A stretch of 64,000 bases of DNA from Phanerochaete sordida (taxonomy: Eukaryota; Basidiomycota; Agaricomycetes; Polyporales; Phanerochaetaceae): NCBI GenBank assembly GCA_019973155.2, contig BPQB01000001.1, forward strand, positions 2,170,001 to 2,234,000. Direction: 5' to 3'. How positions within the stretch are numbered: the first letter of the stretch is position 1; each line of letters starts with the position of its first letter. A program made the translations under genes and the position numbers. Below the pieces are notes generated by a model. It did not search any database, was not told the DNA's origin, and saw nothing but the letters and a program-made list of their open reading frames with translations. Positions 1 through 13,410 of this stretch are shown piece after piece.

Positions 1-842
1 AGCTTGTGTCAGAGAAGTGATGCGACTGACTCGGGTAGCCATCCGTAATGACCAGGATGTTGAGCTTCTTGAGCGGTTTCTTCTCCTTCTTTCTGCCGAA
101 CAGATTGCGGGTAGGGGGTTTTTGCCAATCTTCGAACTCTTTGAAGTACTCCCTGATGACGAAGTCCAGTCGTGTGGCGATTGGTGTACCTTGGATGGTG
201 GTGATGCCACTGAAGACCGCCTCGACATCTGCGCGCGTCTGCAGAAATCCATTCAGAGCAACACTCAGAACAAAGCACGAGGATCATCACCTTCAGGTTC
301 CGCCCGACCTTGTGATTATTCAGGAAGTGAATATCGATACCGTCGTCGTCGTACCGCGCGGCTGTCACTGCCAAGGATACGAGCGCATTCTTAGCCTGAC
401 GATAACAGTCAGCCTGAGCCACGCCACACCCGGTACAAACACAAGGACGAACCTCGTCCCACAGCGTCCCATTCCCGGTCTGACTCTTGCTATAGGACAT
501 CGAAGTCGAGTCATCGAGGATGATGACGGTGTTAAACTGCCGCAGAAGCTCGAGCGGGTCTTCCGCGGCGCTCTGCGCTGGTCGGCGCGAAGAGCTAGCG
601 GAGTATGCGGGTGGCGCGTCGAACGGGACGTCGAAATGGTCTTCCTTGGCGTCGTGCTCTTTGGAGTAATCTTGTTTCGAGGATTCGGCGCTGCGGGTGC
701 TGCGTTGGCTCCTCGAAGACAGCCTCGATGGCGAACGGTCGTGCGCGCTACCCGCTGCTGTGGACAGGAACTCGGCCATTTCAGGGTTGTAGGTCGAGGT
801 GTGTGTCGTAGTGCTTGTGCTGCTGTAAGAGAATTTGAACAT
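1..842 (-). CDS. von Willebrand factor A (vWA) domain protein, 3' end outside window
   Basis: Partial gene running off the left edge. Inferred exons: 453-842, 291-395, and 238 to the edge; introns 396-452 and 239-290 have GT-AG ends. The first about 80 residues are Ser/Arg-rich and low-complexity, followed by a vWA core beginning FNTVIILDDSTSMS, where DDSTS fits the metal-ion-dependent adhesion site (DxSxS). A second vWA-like strand, LNILVITDGYPS, lies near the edge. I chose the ATG at 842 because a TATA-like box lies about 70 bp upstream and no better ATG follows before the domain. Standalone intracellular vWA proteins of this style are common in mushrooms; the family usually acts in protein-protein contacts, but the partner is unknown. 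Intron 396-452 is 57 nt with no stop, so retention would keep frame. Confidence 0.8.
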
Positions 843-1185
843 TCGTATGTTGGCTGTTCTCGTGTGGTGGATGGAGATGTGACAATACGAGTTGATTTCG
901 CTACGTGTGCCCTTTATAAGGTTTGACCCGGCCCAGTACCGCCACAGCTCGTGGTCAGAGCGCATAACGACCTGTCAAAATATCGGAAGCGGCCCCTGAC
1001 GCTCGTTGAACTATGGAGGGCGACAGTACAACGGCCCGTGGCTGTAACGAAGCCAATGACATGCCCCCAAGGAATGGCGCACAGCCCCCAAACGGGAGTC
1101 AGCTTATACAGTAGTACAGCCACTTACAAGCGAGCAGAGCACTCCTTGTCAGACAATGACATGTATGCGACAAAACGCTGTGTTG
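843..1185. other. Intergenic, 343 bp
   Basis: Holds the upstream region of the vWA gene and the 3' flank of the PCI-domain gene, both on the minus strand. Apart from the TATA-like box I see no further feature. Confidence 0.6.
913..918 (-). promoter_or_regulatory. TATA-like box for the vWA gene
   Basis: TATAAA on the minus strand, about 70 bp upstream of the chosen ATG at 842. Position fits a core promoter; not proven. Confidence 0.45.
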
Positions 1186-2884
1186 CTATACCATCGCGTA
1201 TGGCGACGGGCGGTCTACTACCCTAGGGAACGCGTTCGTGTTCGCGAGCACGACCGTCTGCTTTTCGTGCGATATGTAGCCGCGCATGAGGCCTTTGAAG
1301 ATCATGTTCGCCACGAGACACTCCGCCTCCTCGACAGGCACGTCCGCTCCCGAGAGCGTTAATGCTGTGTGGAAGTCCGAGATCGAGATGCGGGTCCCCT
1401 TCCCTTGCACCGCCCAGCTGTAAAGCAGGGTTAGCGAAGAATACTAGATAGAGTTCGAAGATGTGCCGCGCTTACGCTTTCCGGAAGAGACTCCTGATGC
1501 ACAGCTCCCGCGCCTTTTCGACAGTGAGGAGCAGGTTTAGCTGGATGAGTCGGTTCTCCATGCGCTCGAGGGCGGCATCGTAGGAGGCGATGTCACCTTT
1601 GCGTATCGCCTCTATGAAGGGCGAGTATAGGTCGTCGAGTACAGGGAAGCGGTTGAGGAGTTCTCGCGACGGTAGGTGCCCTCGTAACACCCGTAGTGGG
1701 ATTAGGTATGTCAAGATGCGCCTGGATGGCGCGTCAGCGAAGCTATACAGAACAAGTCGCGTTGACGTACTCTTGATTCCGACGCGCTTGCGTGTGGCAA
1801 TTGTAGAATGCGAGTGTGAGCTCTTGTTCTGACTAAATACAAGGTCAAGGACGGTCAGGCAGATTCAGCAGAAATGTCACGTACCTTCGCGAAGTCTTCA
1901 TTCAAGAAACCTAGCATGCCAATGTAATATCTGTAGGTGACCTGGGAGATAGGTGAGGCATAGGGACTGGATATGAGCGGCCGTACTTACTTGATGAGAT
2001 CGAGGGTAGGCAGATAATGGAGGAATGTCGGGGTTCGCGTCTATGGCGCGTAAGATGTTCTTCGCCAATGATATGCGCTTGATCTGTCGACCTGACCACA
2101 TGAGGAGGCCGGAGGGCACGGAGTGTAAAGTAAGACGTACGCGGAAGTAGCTCTTCAGGATCAGTCCTACAACGTAGTATATACCCCATTTGCGCGACTC
2201 AGCGTATGGCGATATTCTTCAAAACTCGGCTGAGTGTATGCGATGCAGGGACCACGTCGAAGACATACCGGTCTGTAACACAGTTAGAGAAGGCTCTGCT
2301 TATCACTCGCGCCGATTCTTCCATGTGTTCAGTTCCGCCTTGACCATTCTGTGCTGCTTGCAGATCTGCCTGGTGAACTCTGATGAGATTACGACCGCCT
2401 CGAGCGGAGGTTTACTCACGTCACAAGCCAGGTCTCGGAGGTCTCGGAGGATGGAGAAGAGAGCAGGAAGGGTCCAACCGGTGTCGGTGGTAAAGTAGCG
2501 GAAGAACAGCCTCGTACCAAGTTAGCCGCAGTCATATAATGCGGACCGCTACTCACGAGACAAGGCTGCACTGTTCCTTGAACGCATCTATCGGTCTGTT
2601 CCTCGCAATGTGGTTGACCACCAGCACATAATGGATAGCGATATCGTCCCAAGGCGCATCCATTCCACCCTTATAGTATGTCATGGATTGGGGCTGGCAC
2701 GGCGCATGAGGATGGTGGGCTCTCAGCAACAGTGGCTGGGACTTACTGTGGGGTTGCGGAACTCTTTGAGGATGGTCTTGCCATGTTCTTCGCGGGGACT
2801 CAAGAGATAGGCCAACTCAAGACCATTCTTTTGCGTCAAGGCCGAGGATAGATGTGCGGTGAATGTTGTGTAAGTTAGCTGCAT
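1186..2884 (-). CDS. PCI-domain protein of the PCID2/Thp1/CSN12 family
   Basis: Ten inferred exons: 2747-2884, 2557-2693, 2420-2510, 2269-2369, 2141-2216, 1991-2083, 1885-1941, 1771-1832, 1476-1721, 1186-1417. They total 1233 nt (410 aa), with phases consistent at every junction. The N-terminus starts MQLTYTTFTAHLSSAL; the C-terminal third has the PCI winged-helix pattern (ILTYLIPLRVLRGHLPS, later GTRISISDFHTAL, NMIFKGLMRGYISHEK). In yeast and animals Thp1/PCID2 is a TREX-2 subunit linking SAGA-transcribed genes to mRNA export at the nuclear pore, while Csn12 is its signalosome-associated relative. PCID2/Thp1 is my preferred reading but sequence alone does not separate them. Short introns (46-57 nt) are typical of the whole window. 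It is divergent from the thioredoxin-like gene at 3134. Confidence 0.85.
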
Positions 2885-3133
2885 TGGACGGGATGAGGGC
2901 GAGCAGCACCGTCGGCCCTCGGGCCTCGGCGTGACGCTAGCGTGTGGCCCACGTGACCGGTTACGCGTCACGTCGCGCCTCGGACATGGCACGGTTCGCA
3001 GGTACAGTTTCAGTGCGACAGACTTGGAACCCAGTCCTCGATGAGCAAGGCGATCGTGCAAGCCCCTGGCCTCGTATATAAGCCTGGGGGCTGAGGGCCA
3101 CGGTCCTGGAAGCGGAAGACCGACGCAACCATC
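2885..3133. promoter_or_regulatory. Shared divergent promoter (PCID2-like / thioredoxin-like genes)
   Basis: 249 bp separate the two start codons. A TATATAAG element sits at 3075-3082, about 52 bp upstream of the plus-strand ATG. No clear TATA faces the PCI gene. CpG-rich in the middle. Confidence 0.5.
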
Positions 3134-3991
3134 ATGGCCCTCCAACCCAGCCTCCGTCCCCTCATCATCGTCGGCTCTCCCGACGCGCCTCATACGCTGG
3201 ATTGTTTCCGTACGTCGCGAGTCTCGGCAGTCTAGAGACAGGTCCCGCTCACAGAAATTAGTCGATTACGTCTGCTCGTATAGCACCAAGCTTGGCAATG
3301 CGATAGAGAACGTGCTAAAGCCCCTGTTCGATCCGAAGGGAAGCGGGCAGTACGCCGGAAAAGTCAAGATTATCTTCCGAAACCAGGTCCAGCCGTGGCA
3401 CGGCACCTCCATTCTCCTCCACGAGGCAGGCCTTGCGGTAAGCTCACGGTTGCCGGCCATGAACGCCCTGAGCTAAGATAGGAACCTTGTCTGCGCAGAT
3501 GGTGCGCGTCGCGCCGGAGCAGTTCTGGCCATTCTCGCTCGCGGTAAGCCTCCTTCGCCTTTGGAGCCTGGATTGTGCTTAAGGGCCAGGGTCAGATCTG
3601 GGCGCATCACAAGGAGTATCATGACCTGCCCGCGGCCGATATGACTCCCCGCCAAGTGCGCCACAAAATCACCGATCTCGCTGTGCAATTCATTGGCGAG
3701 GGGAGACGGCAGGCCTTCCTCGACCTCCTTACCAATAGCGATACACAGCCCAATTACGGAGTTGCTGTGACGAACGATCTCAAGTACACAGGTTAGTGGA
3801 TGCAATCCTCGTAGCGAAAAGCATCCGCTCATGCGCATATCCTTTCCTGCTGCTTTGCAGTGCGCTTCAGCCGCCAGAATAGCGTGCATGTATCGCCGAC
3901 GGTGCTGTTCGACGGAGTTGCTGCCCCGGAGATATCGAGCTCCTGGGGCGAGAAGGAATGGACGGAGTGGCTTGCGAAGAAAGTGCAGTAA
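3134..3991 (+). CDS. DsbA-like thioredoxin-fold protein with a CxxS motif
   Basis: Five inferred exons: 3134-3209, 3262-3437, 3499-3543, 3596-3791, 3861-3991; 624 nt, 207 aa. It begins MALQPSLRPLIIVGSPDAPH and has the DsbA-type active-site region LDYVCSYS, giving Cys30-Ser-Tyr-Ser33, a monothiol CxxS rather than CxxC. A cis-Pro-like segment (SVHVSPTVLFDG) and the C-terminal SSWGEKEWTEWL fit a fungal DSBA-like family seen widely in Ascomycota and Basidiomycota. CxxS thioredoxin folds typically act in disulfide isomerisation, glutathione-linked chemistry or binding; the substrate is unknown. No signal peptide is visible, so it is probably cytosolic. Confidence 0.8.
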
Positions 3992-4466
3992 GCCGAGAAG
4001 TGAAATTGCTTGGCACTTGGCATTTACTTCCGCACGAAATAATGCAATATTTCTCTCTCGCCGTGTGTCAGCAAAGGGTCGTCCACTGTGAGGCTAGCGT
4101 GCTGAGGCTAGCGGACAAGATCAGAGAAAAGTCAGCCACCTCTGATTTGCCCAGGGCAGGGCTGGCGTGGGCGCCAGCGGCTGAGAGCGAGCGACGATGT
4201 CTGCGGTTGTCGTGCGCCCCTTTGCGGCCTAATTTGCAACGAGATATCGGCTTGTGTCTTGCCCCCACACCACCACGGTCTTAAGCCTCCGCAGCGGACG
4301 GCGTGCTGCCTGCAGTCAGCCTCCTTGCAGTGCCACCGACGGCCCAGCCGGCCACCACGGTCTCTTCCTCGCCCACTCCATAAATCCCTCCGGTCATTAC
4401 TACCTCCAGCCTACCTCCCGCCCCCCATGTCACGGCATTCCAGGTCCTCCCTTCTCCACAGGCGGC
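3992..4466. other. Intergenic, 475 bp, may hold 5' exons of the beta-helix gene
   Basis: GC-rich spacer between two plus-strand genes. It could contain an additional 5' exon: an ATG at 4427 reads in frame to a good donor (GTACGT at 4496-4501) that would splice to 4548 and join the conserved RDDHNL start of the mature protein. Otherwise nothing recognised. Confidence 0.4.
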
Positions 4467-6197
4467 ATGTCGCCCATCACGATCTCTTCGCCAGGTACGT
4501 CAATCATCGTGCTGTGCCAGGTTTCAGGCGAACCAATCCTATGCAGGGATGACCACAATCTCCACGCGCGCGACGACTGCGAGCCCGCCGACCCCGACAA
4601 CACGCTCACGGACCGCCTGAACACGCTGCTCAACTCGTCGGGGCCCGGCTACACGCTCCCGCTCTGCCCGAACACGCAATACCTCATCGACGCGCCGATC
4701 CTCTTCGCTGCGCCGAATCAGGAAATCAGCACGACGGGGTACCCGTCCGGCGACGATCGCGCTGTGCTCGTCGTCAACGGGCCCGTGCAGAACGGTCAGG
4801 GGCACACGACGGCCGTCGACGGGACATGCGGGAATTGCGGCGGCGTGGTCCTCCGGAACGTCCAGGTACGCGCTCGCGCGCTTTCGCCCGCCGGGCAACG
4901 CTGACCGCGTCTGCGCAGATCAACGGCACGCGCAATGGCGCAGGCCCGACCGCGGGCGGAGCGAACATCGAGATGGGTGGCGGCAACTCGGACCAGCTCA
5001 TCGAATATGTCCACTCGTTCGACCCGCGCAGCTGGTCGTGCATGCACATTGCTGAGGGCCCCTTCACCTGCAACAATGTTACCGTCAGGCACAACGATGT
5101 CGGGCCCTGTGGGACGGACACATTCCAGGAGTGGGCAGATGGCATTTCCGTGAGCTGTCAGAACGCCTACATCTGGAATAACACTATCAACAACCCGACG
5201 GTGAGTTGTTTGGCCATGTGGTCCGCAGCTCGAGCTCATGCATGTCGCAGGATGGTGGTATCGTCTTGTTTGGATCACCTGGAACGCTTGTGGAGAACAA
5301 CACTATTTTTGTGGAAACTGTAGGTACTTTTTAAGATCTAGCACCGAGCCATGCTGATATACCTTACAGCACACACTACTCGGCGGCATTAACATGGTAG
5401 ACTACTTACCTTGGAAAGGCAACTACACCAACACTATCGTTCGCAACAACCTTATTCTAGGAGGCTTTGCCACAGAGGTACCGGAAGGTGACGAGACCAA
5501 GGGCACCAACGATGACGATGTCATCATCAAGTGAGTGCTTCTATCGTGCCCAACCTACCGTTCCTGTGCTCACCGTCCTTGAAGAATTGGTATTGCCATC
5601 GGACCTCGCACCTGGTTCGGTGACCAGTTCGGCACGAACGTCAGCTTCTCGGGAACCGTGCTGAACAACGTGCTCACCGGTGCCTTCGGGTACGGCATGG
5701 CGATATCCTCCGCGGTGAACTTCACGGTCGAGGGCAACACCATGGAGGGAAACACCTCCTTCATTGGTGCACGCGGCCCGAACTGCAGTACGACGGACCA
5801 GACGCCGTCGCCGTCGCCGTTCGTCGTGCAGCTCAGCAACGTTCAGTCGTCGACGCTCCAGGTCGAGTTCCAGAACATTTCCGACGCCGACGGCCTCACG
5901 TGTATTCTTCCACCCGACGGCGGCGACTTCTGGCCGTTCGGCGGCGGCCCGACCACCACCGCTCTCCCCTCGCCCACGTCTTCCGGCGGTGGTGGCGGCG
6001 GCGGAGGTGCGCAGGCGTCGAACGGAGACAACGGCGGCCTCTCTGGCGGCGCGAAAGCCGGCATCGCCATTGGTGTTATCCTTGGCGTCGCCGCGGTCGC
6101 AGTGGCGACTTTCTTCATCCGCAAGGCTGCGCTCTCACGCGCTGCCAACCGTCGCCCGTCTATGTACGGACAACCCTCTATGGAGCAGATTCACTAG
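4467..6197 (+). CDS. Pectin-lyase-fold (right-handed parallel beta-helix) protein with C-terminal membrane anchor
   Basis: Inferred exons: 4467-4865, 4919-5200, 5251-5319, 5370-5530, 5585-6197. Repeated N-x-I/V strand motifs (VVLRNVQINGT, NNVTVRHNDVG, AYIWNNTINNPT, VENNTIFVET, TIVRNNLILGG) are the pattern of parallel beta-helix proteins such as polysaccharide lyases and glycoside hydrolase 28 relatives. Many N-glycosylation sequons support secretion. The tail has a Gly-run linker (around 5985-6007), then one hydrophobic helix (AGIAIGVILGVAAVAVATFF) and a short basic cytosolic end, so it is a type I surface protein. No catalytic residues can be assigned. The N-terminus is uncertain: the continuous frame from 4467 gives only a weak signal-like segment, and a spliced start at 4427 is also possible. 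Confidence 0.75.
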
Positions 6198-6912
6198 CAC
6201 CACATACCATCTCGGGACCCTGGACTTTTTTCTTGGCTCTTTCGATTACTAGCCTATAGACTCTATTTGTATGTCTCTCCCATCTAGGCCATCTATTGGG
6301 CCACGGTCGGCCATCCACCTCTACGCTCTCTTTGTCGATATAGTCACCCGCCACTATTCCCTACTTGTACTGTCTTGTCTGTAGTTTACACCCTAGTATG
6401 ACTCTTGTTTCCTCTGGCTCGCGTGTCTGGAGAGTACGTTAACATGCTCGCTATATATCCGACCCAAAGCGTTTTGCTTTGCGGGAGCTCCGTCGATAAA
6501 ACCACAATGTGCATAGAATTTCTTCATTACAATACATATAGGCGGACTTCGTACGGATACAGCAAGGCGGAGGAAGTGAGGTACCAGAAAAGGGAAGAAA
6601 ATAAGTCCACCCGCGGGCAGAAAGGTCGCTGAAGCCCATAACGCGGGAACACCCTACGAGGACACGGATATCGCGGTACGGAAACTGCAGGAGGGGGAGC
6701 GGTGCCAAACACATGCGGGGCGCGCTAGCGAAACGGGTCCGGTCAGGCAACAGGCGGAGGATAAGCAAGAGATCGCCAGCCTCGGGAAGGTGAAGCGTGG
6801 TGCTGGAGCAATCCTGCCGGGGACCCATACGCCATATTATTCTGTACAATGCACACTTGCTCCAGCGGACGGAAGGAGGGTCTTGCGGCAGTTGGGGTCG
6901 GTTGGGGCGGCG
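6198..6912. other. Convergent 3' intergenic, 715 bp
   Basis: Lies between the tails of the beta-helix gene (+) and the poly(A) polymerase gene (-). Comparatively AT-rich as expected of 3' UTRs and terminators. No gene recognised. Confidence 0.6.
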
Positions 6913-9669
<2,757 letters not shown>

Positions 9670-9889
9670 GATGGAGAATAAGGCGAGGTGTTTCTAGTCA
9701 GCCGATTTGTTGAGCAGATGAAGAGGACTGGATGTGTGCGAGAGATGGCGGGTGGAGGTGACAGAGTGCGAAGACACGGTGAAACGAAGGCCTGAGCGAC
9801 TGGAGAGTGCAGTAATACCGAGCCTCGGCAAAGTCCGAACAGCCACCCCGGACGCCTGACTTTCTCGCTTTCCATCCACCACCAGCTCC
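9670..9889. promoter_or_regulatory. Shared divergent promoter (PAP1 / GatB)
   Basis: Only 220 bp lie between the two ATGs, so both promoters and 5' UTRs must be packed here. No TATA box seen. Confidence 0.5.
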
Positions 9890-12008
9890 ATGTTGGTCAA
9901 TGCCCGCCGGACGTTTCGTCTCCACAGGCTAGCGCATGCCCGAGCCATTCACGAGCACAGGCCTCTCGTAGAGGACCCGCGGTGGCCAGGCTGGGGCGTC
10001 GTCGTCGGCATCGAGGTGCACGCACAGATCAAGTCCAGGCACAAGCTCTTCTCTAGTCAGTGCATGCTATATTCCAACGTAGCTGCAGCTGAGACATCTA
10101 GGTACTCTCTTGTTGTAGACACACGCAATGCAGAGCCACTTGACCTCCCGAACACTCGTGTGTCTCCCTATGATGCTGCATTTCCCGGGACCTTGCCGGT
10201 CAGCCTGGCTGTTCTTCCTGAATTGCAGCCTGTGCTCATACAAGGCCCGCGCAGCGTCTGAATGCATCTTGTGTGGAGCTTGGCGTCCGCACTGCTTTGG
10301 CCTTGGACTGCAAGGTGCAGCCGCGGTCGACGTTTGACAGGAAGCACTACTTCTACGCGGATTTGCCCTCCGGTTACCAGATCACGCAGCATTATGGTAC
10401 GTACTCACGCGTCGTACGTGTCTATACATGCCCTGAGGAAGTCCAGCCCCTTTTGCTACGGACGGGCATCTCCGCCTTAGCAAGAGCGACGTGTCTGTCC
10501 GGATCAAGCAGGTGCAGCTCGAGCAAGTGAGTTTGCGCAATGCGGCTCATCATGGCCGCCGTCTCTGACACTGCATCAGGACACTGGGAAGTCCATGACG
10601 GATAGACGACGTCGCGTGACATCCATTGACCTCAACAGAGCCGGAGCTGGGCTCATGGAGATCGTTTCGGAGCCGGACATACGGTATATCTCCTGCGTTC
10701 ATGCCTGGCACCGTGTCCTTACCAGCTCCTAGGTCACCAGAGGAGGCAGCTGACTACGTAAGGACGCTCCAAGCACTCCTCCGTGCCATGGGGTCCAGTG
10801 ACGGCAATATGGAAGCGGTGAGTGCATTCCTCCTAACGGCAGTACGATGTCAGGGTCTGAGCGATGCACTTTGCAGGGATCGCTCCGATGCGATGTCAAT
10901 GTCTCCGTCAGCCGACTCGGTGAAGGATTCGGAACTCGATGCGAGATCAAGAACCTCAACAGTGTCAGGTTCACGACGATTGCGATTGGTTAGTCTTGCC
11001 TTTACAGGGCCTTTTCGCGGTAAGGGCTCATGAGCGGTTAGGTCATGAGATCAACCGACAAATCGCGCTGCTTGAGGCAGGAGAAGAAGTGGTTCAGGAG
11101 ACCCGGGGTTTCGATGAAGACAGAGCGGAGACGTTCGCACTACGAAGCAAAGAGGACGCGCCTGACTATCGTTACATGCCGGATCCCAACTTGCCCCCTC
11201 TTATTCTGGATCAGGTATGTCTCCTACCAACATTGTTTTCGTCTACTCTGAACTCTGCGCCAAGGCCTTCATATCAGGCATCAAGGAGGGAATACCTCCG
11301 CTTCCGGCCTCAACAAAAGACCGGCTACTTGAGCTTGGCCTGTCTGAGCGCGACGTGGACGTCCTCATGACGATCGACGCGACCATAGATGTCGGCTACG
11401 ACGGTGAAGCTCGGCGCGGAGCCGTCGCATACTTCGACGAAGTGTCGCAGGGTCGCAGCCCCAAAGTTGTAGTCAACTGGTAAATCACTGCACCCCCTGC
11501 TGTGCACACAAAGCGCTGATCCTGCTTTACTCGTAGGATGACGAACGAGCTGCTCGGTCAACTCACTCTGCATCATGACTTGCACTCGCCGACGCACCCA
11601 TTCCAAAATAACCCTGTCAGCGTCGCGCAGTTCGGCGAGTTGATAGACCTGGTGGAGTCGAAGAGAATAACAGGCATGTCGATCTCTGCGTCTGCTGGAA
11701 TCCTTGCTCATGCGCTTGCAGGTCCCGCCGGAAAGACAATCCTCAGACATATCATCAACAACTCAAGCACTGCTACGCCGTCAGCTCTTGCGGCAGAACT
11801 GTCCCTCCTGGCAGGGGAGGACGTCGACGCCTCGCTCAAAAAATGGTGCGAAGCCGCGATCCAGGCGCTGCCCAAGGAAGCCGAGGTCGTGCGCAGGGGC
11901 AACAAGAACGTCGTGAACAAGCTCGTCGGGCACGTCATGAAGTCGAGCAGAGGTGCTGCGGACGCGAAGGCCGCAAAGTCCATGCTGGAGGATATGTTAA
12001 CTAGCTAG
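9890..12008 (+). CDS. PET112: Glutamyl-tRNA(Gln) amidotransferase subunit B, mitochondrial
   Basis: GatB of the mitochondrial GatCAB/GatFAB amidotransferase, which converts Glu-tRNA(Gln) to Gln-tRNA(Gln). Ten inferred exons: 9890-10055, 10134-10198, 10255-10396, 10447-10526, 10580-10683, 10733-10817, 10877-10988, 11042-11214, 11265-11479, 11537-12008; 1614 nt, 537 aa. The Arg-rich N-terminus ([19 protein letters not shown]) looks like a mitochondrial presequence. Family motifs follow: [78 protein letters not shown]. The last exon holds the helical and YqeY-like tail ([22 protein letters not shown]). Length matches fungal Pet112. It ends 22 bp from the convergent IST3 gene. Confidence 0.95.
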
Positions 12009-12030
12009 TGGTACATGGCAAACACGACGA

Positions 12031-13287
12031 CTAATCGCGATCGCGTCTGCGTGGCGGAGTGATATCCATGTCTTCGTCGCGTGCCCGTTTCCGTGGTGGG
12101 GTCCTCTCGTCGTCCGCATGCCGTCGACGTGGTGGCGCATCGCCCTCTCGGGGTCGACGGTGCGGAGGCTCATCATGCCTGCTGCTCCGGTAACGCGAGT
12201 CTCGTCCTGGTGAGCGTGGAGGCGACCTGTGCCGTGACGGCCCGTCGCGAGGAGAGCGGGGAGGTGAGCCCCCTCGGTCCCTTGAGCGACGCCTATCCCT
12301 GGGTCGGTCTTCATCCCGCTCAGCACGCCTGTCGCGGCTGTCCGGCCGCCGCCTGCCATCTGGAGACGGACTGCGGCGCTTAGGGCGATGTTCGCGCTCT
12401 AGTTCTTTCAGGAGGTCTTCAACGGCACGCATGCCCTCTGATTTCTCTGCCTTCTTGAGCTTCTTCTGCTTCTTGCGCTCTTTCCGAGCACGCCGTTCTT
12501 CAGGCGTCTCGTCCTTGCGCTTGTGCTTGCCCTTCGAGCTCCCTTTCTTCTTCGCTTTCTCCTCTTTGTACTTCGCGAGGAGGTAGTCGCGCATGGGATC
12601 GTCAGGGTCGATGTCAGGTCCGTCTGACTCTGAGCTTTCGGATTCCGCGCCTGCGTCTGAGGAGATTCAGTGAGGCAAAGGAACGGTATGTGAGATAGAT
12701 TGAACATACCAACAACGACCTCTGGCTTCGCGTTCAGACTCTGATCCTCCCTATCAACCCATTCTCCTTCCTCGTTCTTGGTCCGCGGCTGCTTGTAGTC
12801 CTTGACATGGTCGACGCGTAGTGTTCGCTCCAGAACCCTGGCACCGTTGAGATTGTCCACGGCCAGGACAGTCGAGCGCTGGTCTTCGTACATCAGAAAG
12901 GCGAAGCCTTTCGTCTTGCCAGTGTTCTTGTCTCTTGGCATATTCACGTCCATGACTTCACCATACCTGTGTGCCTATCCGCTGAGAACCAAGCCAGTGA
13001 CGCGTAAGGTTAACACTCACTGGGAGAATATGGTGATGACATCTCCTTCCGTTAGCTCGGGATGCAAGCCTCCCGCGAATATGTACGCAGAATCTACGGA
13101 CGGTTCGTGAGCAGTGACTAGTATGGCTTGTAGTAATTGCTGCTCACCTTTATAATCATCGTGCCAGGAGCCAGAAATTCCAAGATCGAGCTCGCGCTGG
13201 TTGATCTTGTTAATCTCCTTGACTACGCTGTGTGGGACGTGCTCGTCAACACACGAAAGCAGGACGCGTTGAGCACACTCACTTCAT
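12031..13287 (-). CDS. IST3: RRM splicing factor IST3/RBMX2
   Basis: U2-snRNP-associated RNA-binding protein of the RES (retention and splicing) complex. Five inferred exons: 13283-13287, 13148-13227, 13021-13093, 12710-12966, 12031-12656; 1041 nt, 346 aa. The first coding exon is only 5 nt (ATGAA), chosen because it joins to a family-typical N-terminus (KEINKINQRELDLGI...SWHDDYKDSAYIFAGGL). The RRM shows RNP2 (YIFAGGL) and RNP1 (KGFAFLMYED), and the linker DQRSTVLAVDNLNG is diagnostic of this family. The C-terminal half is a long Lys/Arg-rich then Arg/Asp/Ser-rich disordered tail, longer than in yeast but common in metazoan RBMX2. It ends tail-to-tail with GatB and diverges from eIF3d. Confidence 0.93.
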
Positions 13288-13410
13288 GGTCTGGTTCAAT
13301 GAGCTGCTGCTGCGCTAAGCGCCGTGCGTGATGCGCACACCCGCTTTGGGAAGGAGCACAATTTTGAGCAAAGGCTGGACGTGCGCTCTCCTCACCTCCA
13401 GGAGCACAAA
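13288..13410. promoter_or_regulatory. Shared divergent promoter (IST3 / eIF3d)
   Basis: 123 bp between start codons, the tightest divergent spacing in the window. No TATA element; must drive two core gene-expression factors. Confidence 0.5.
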
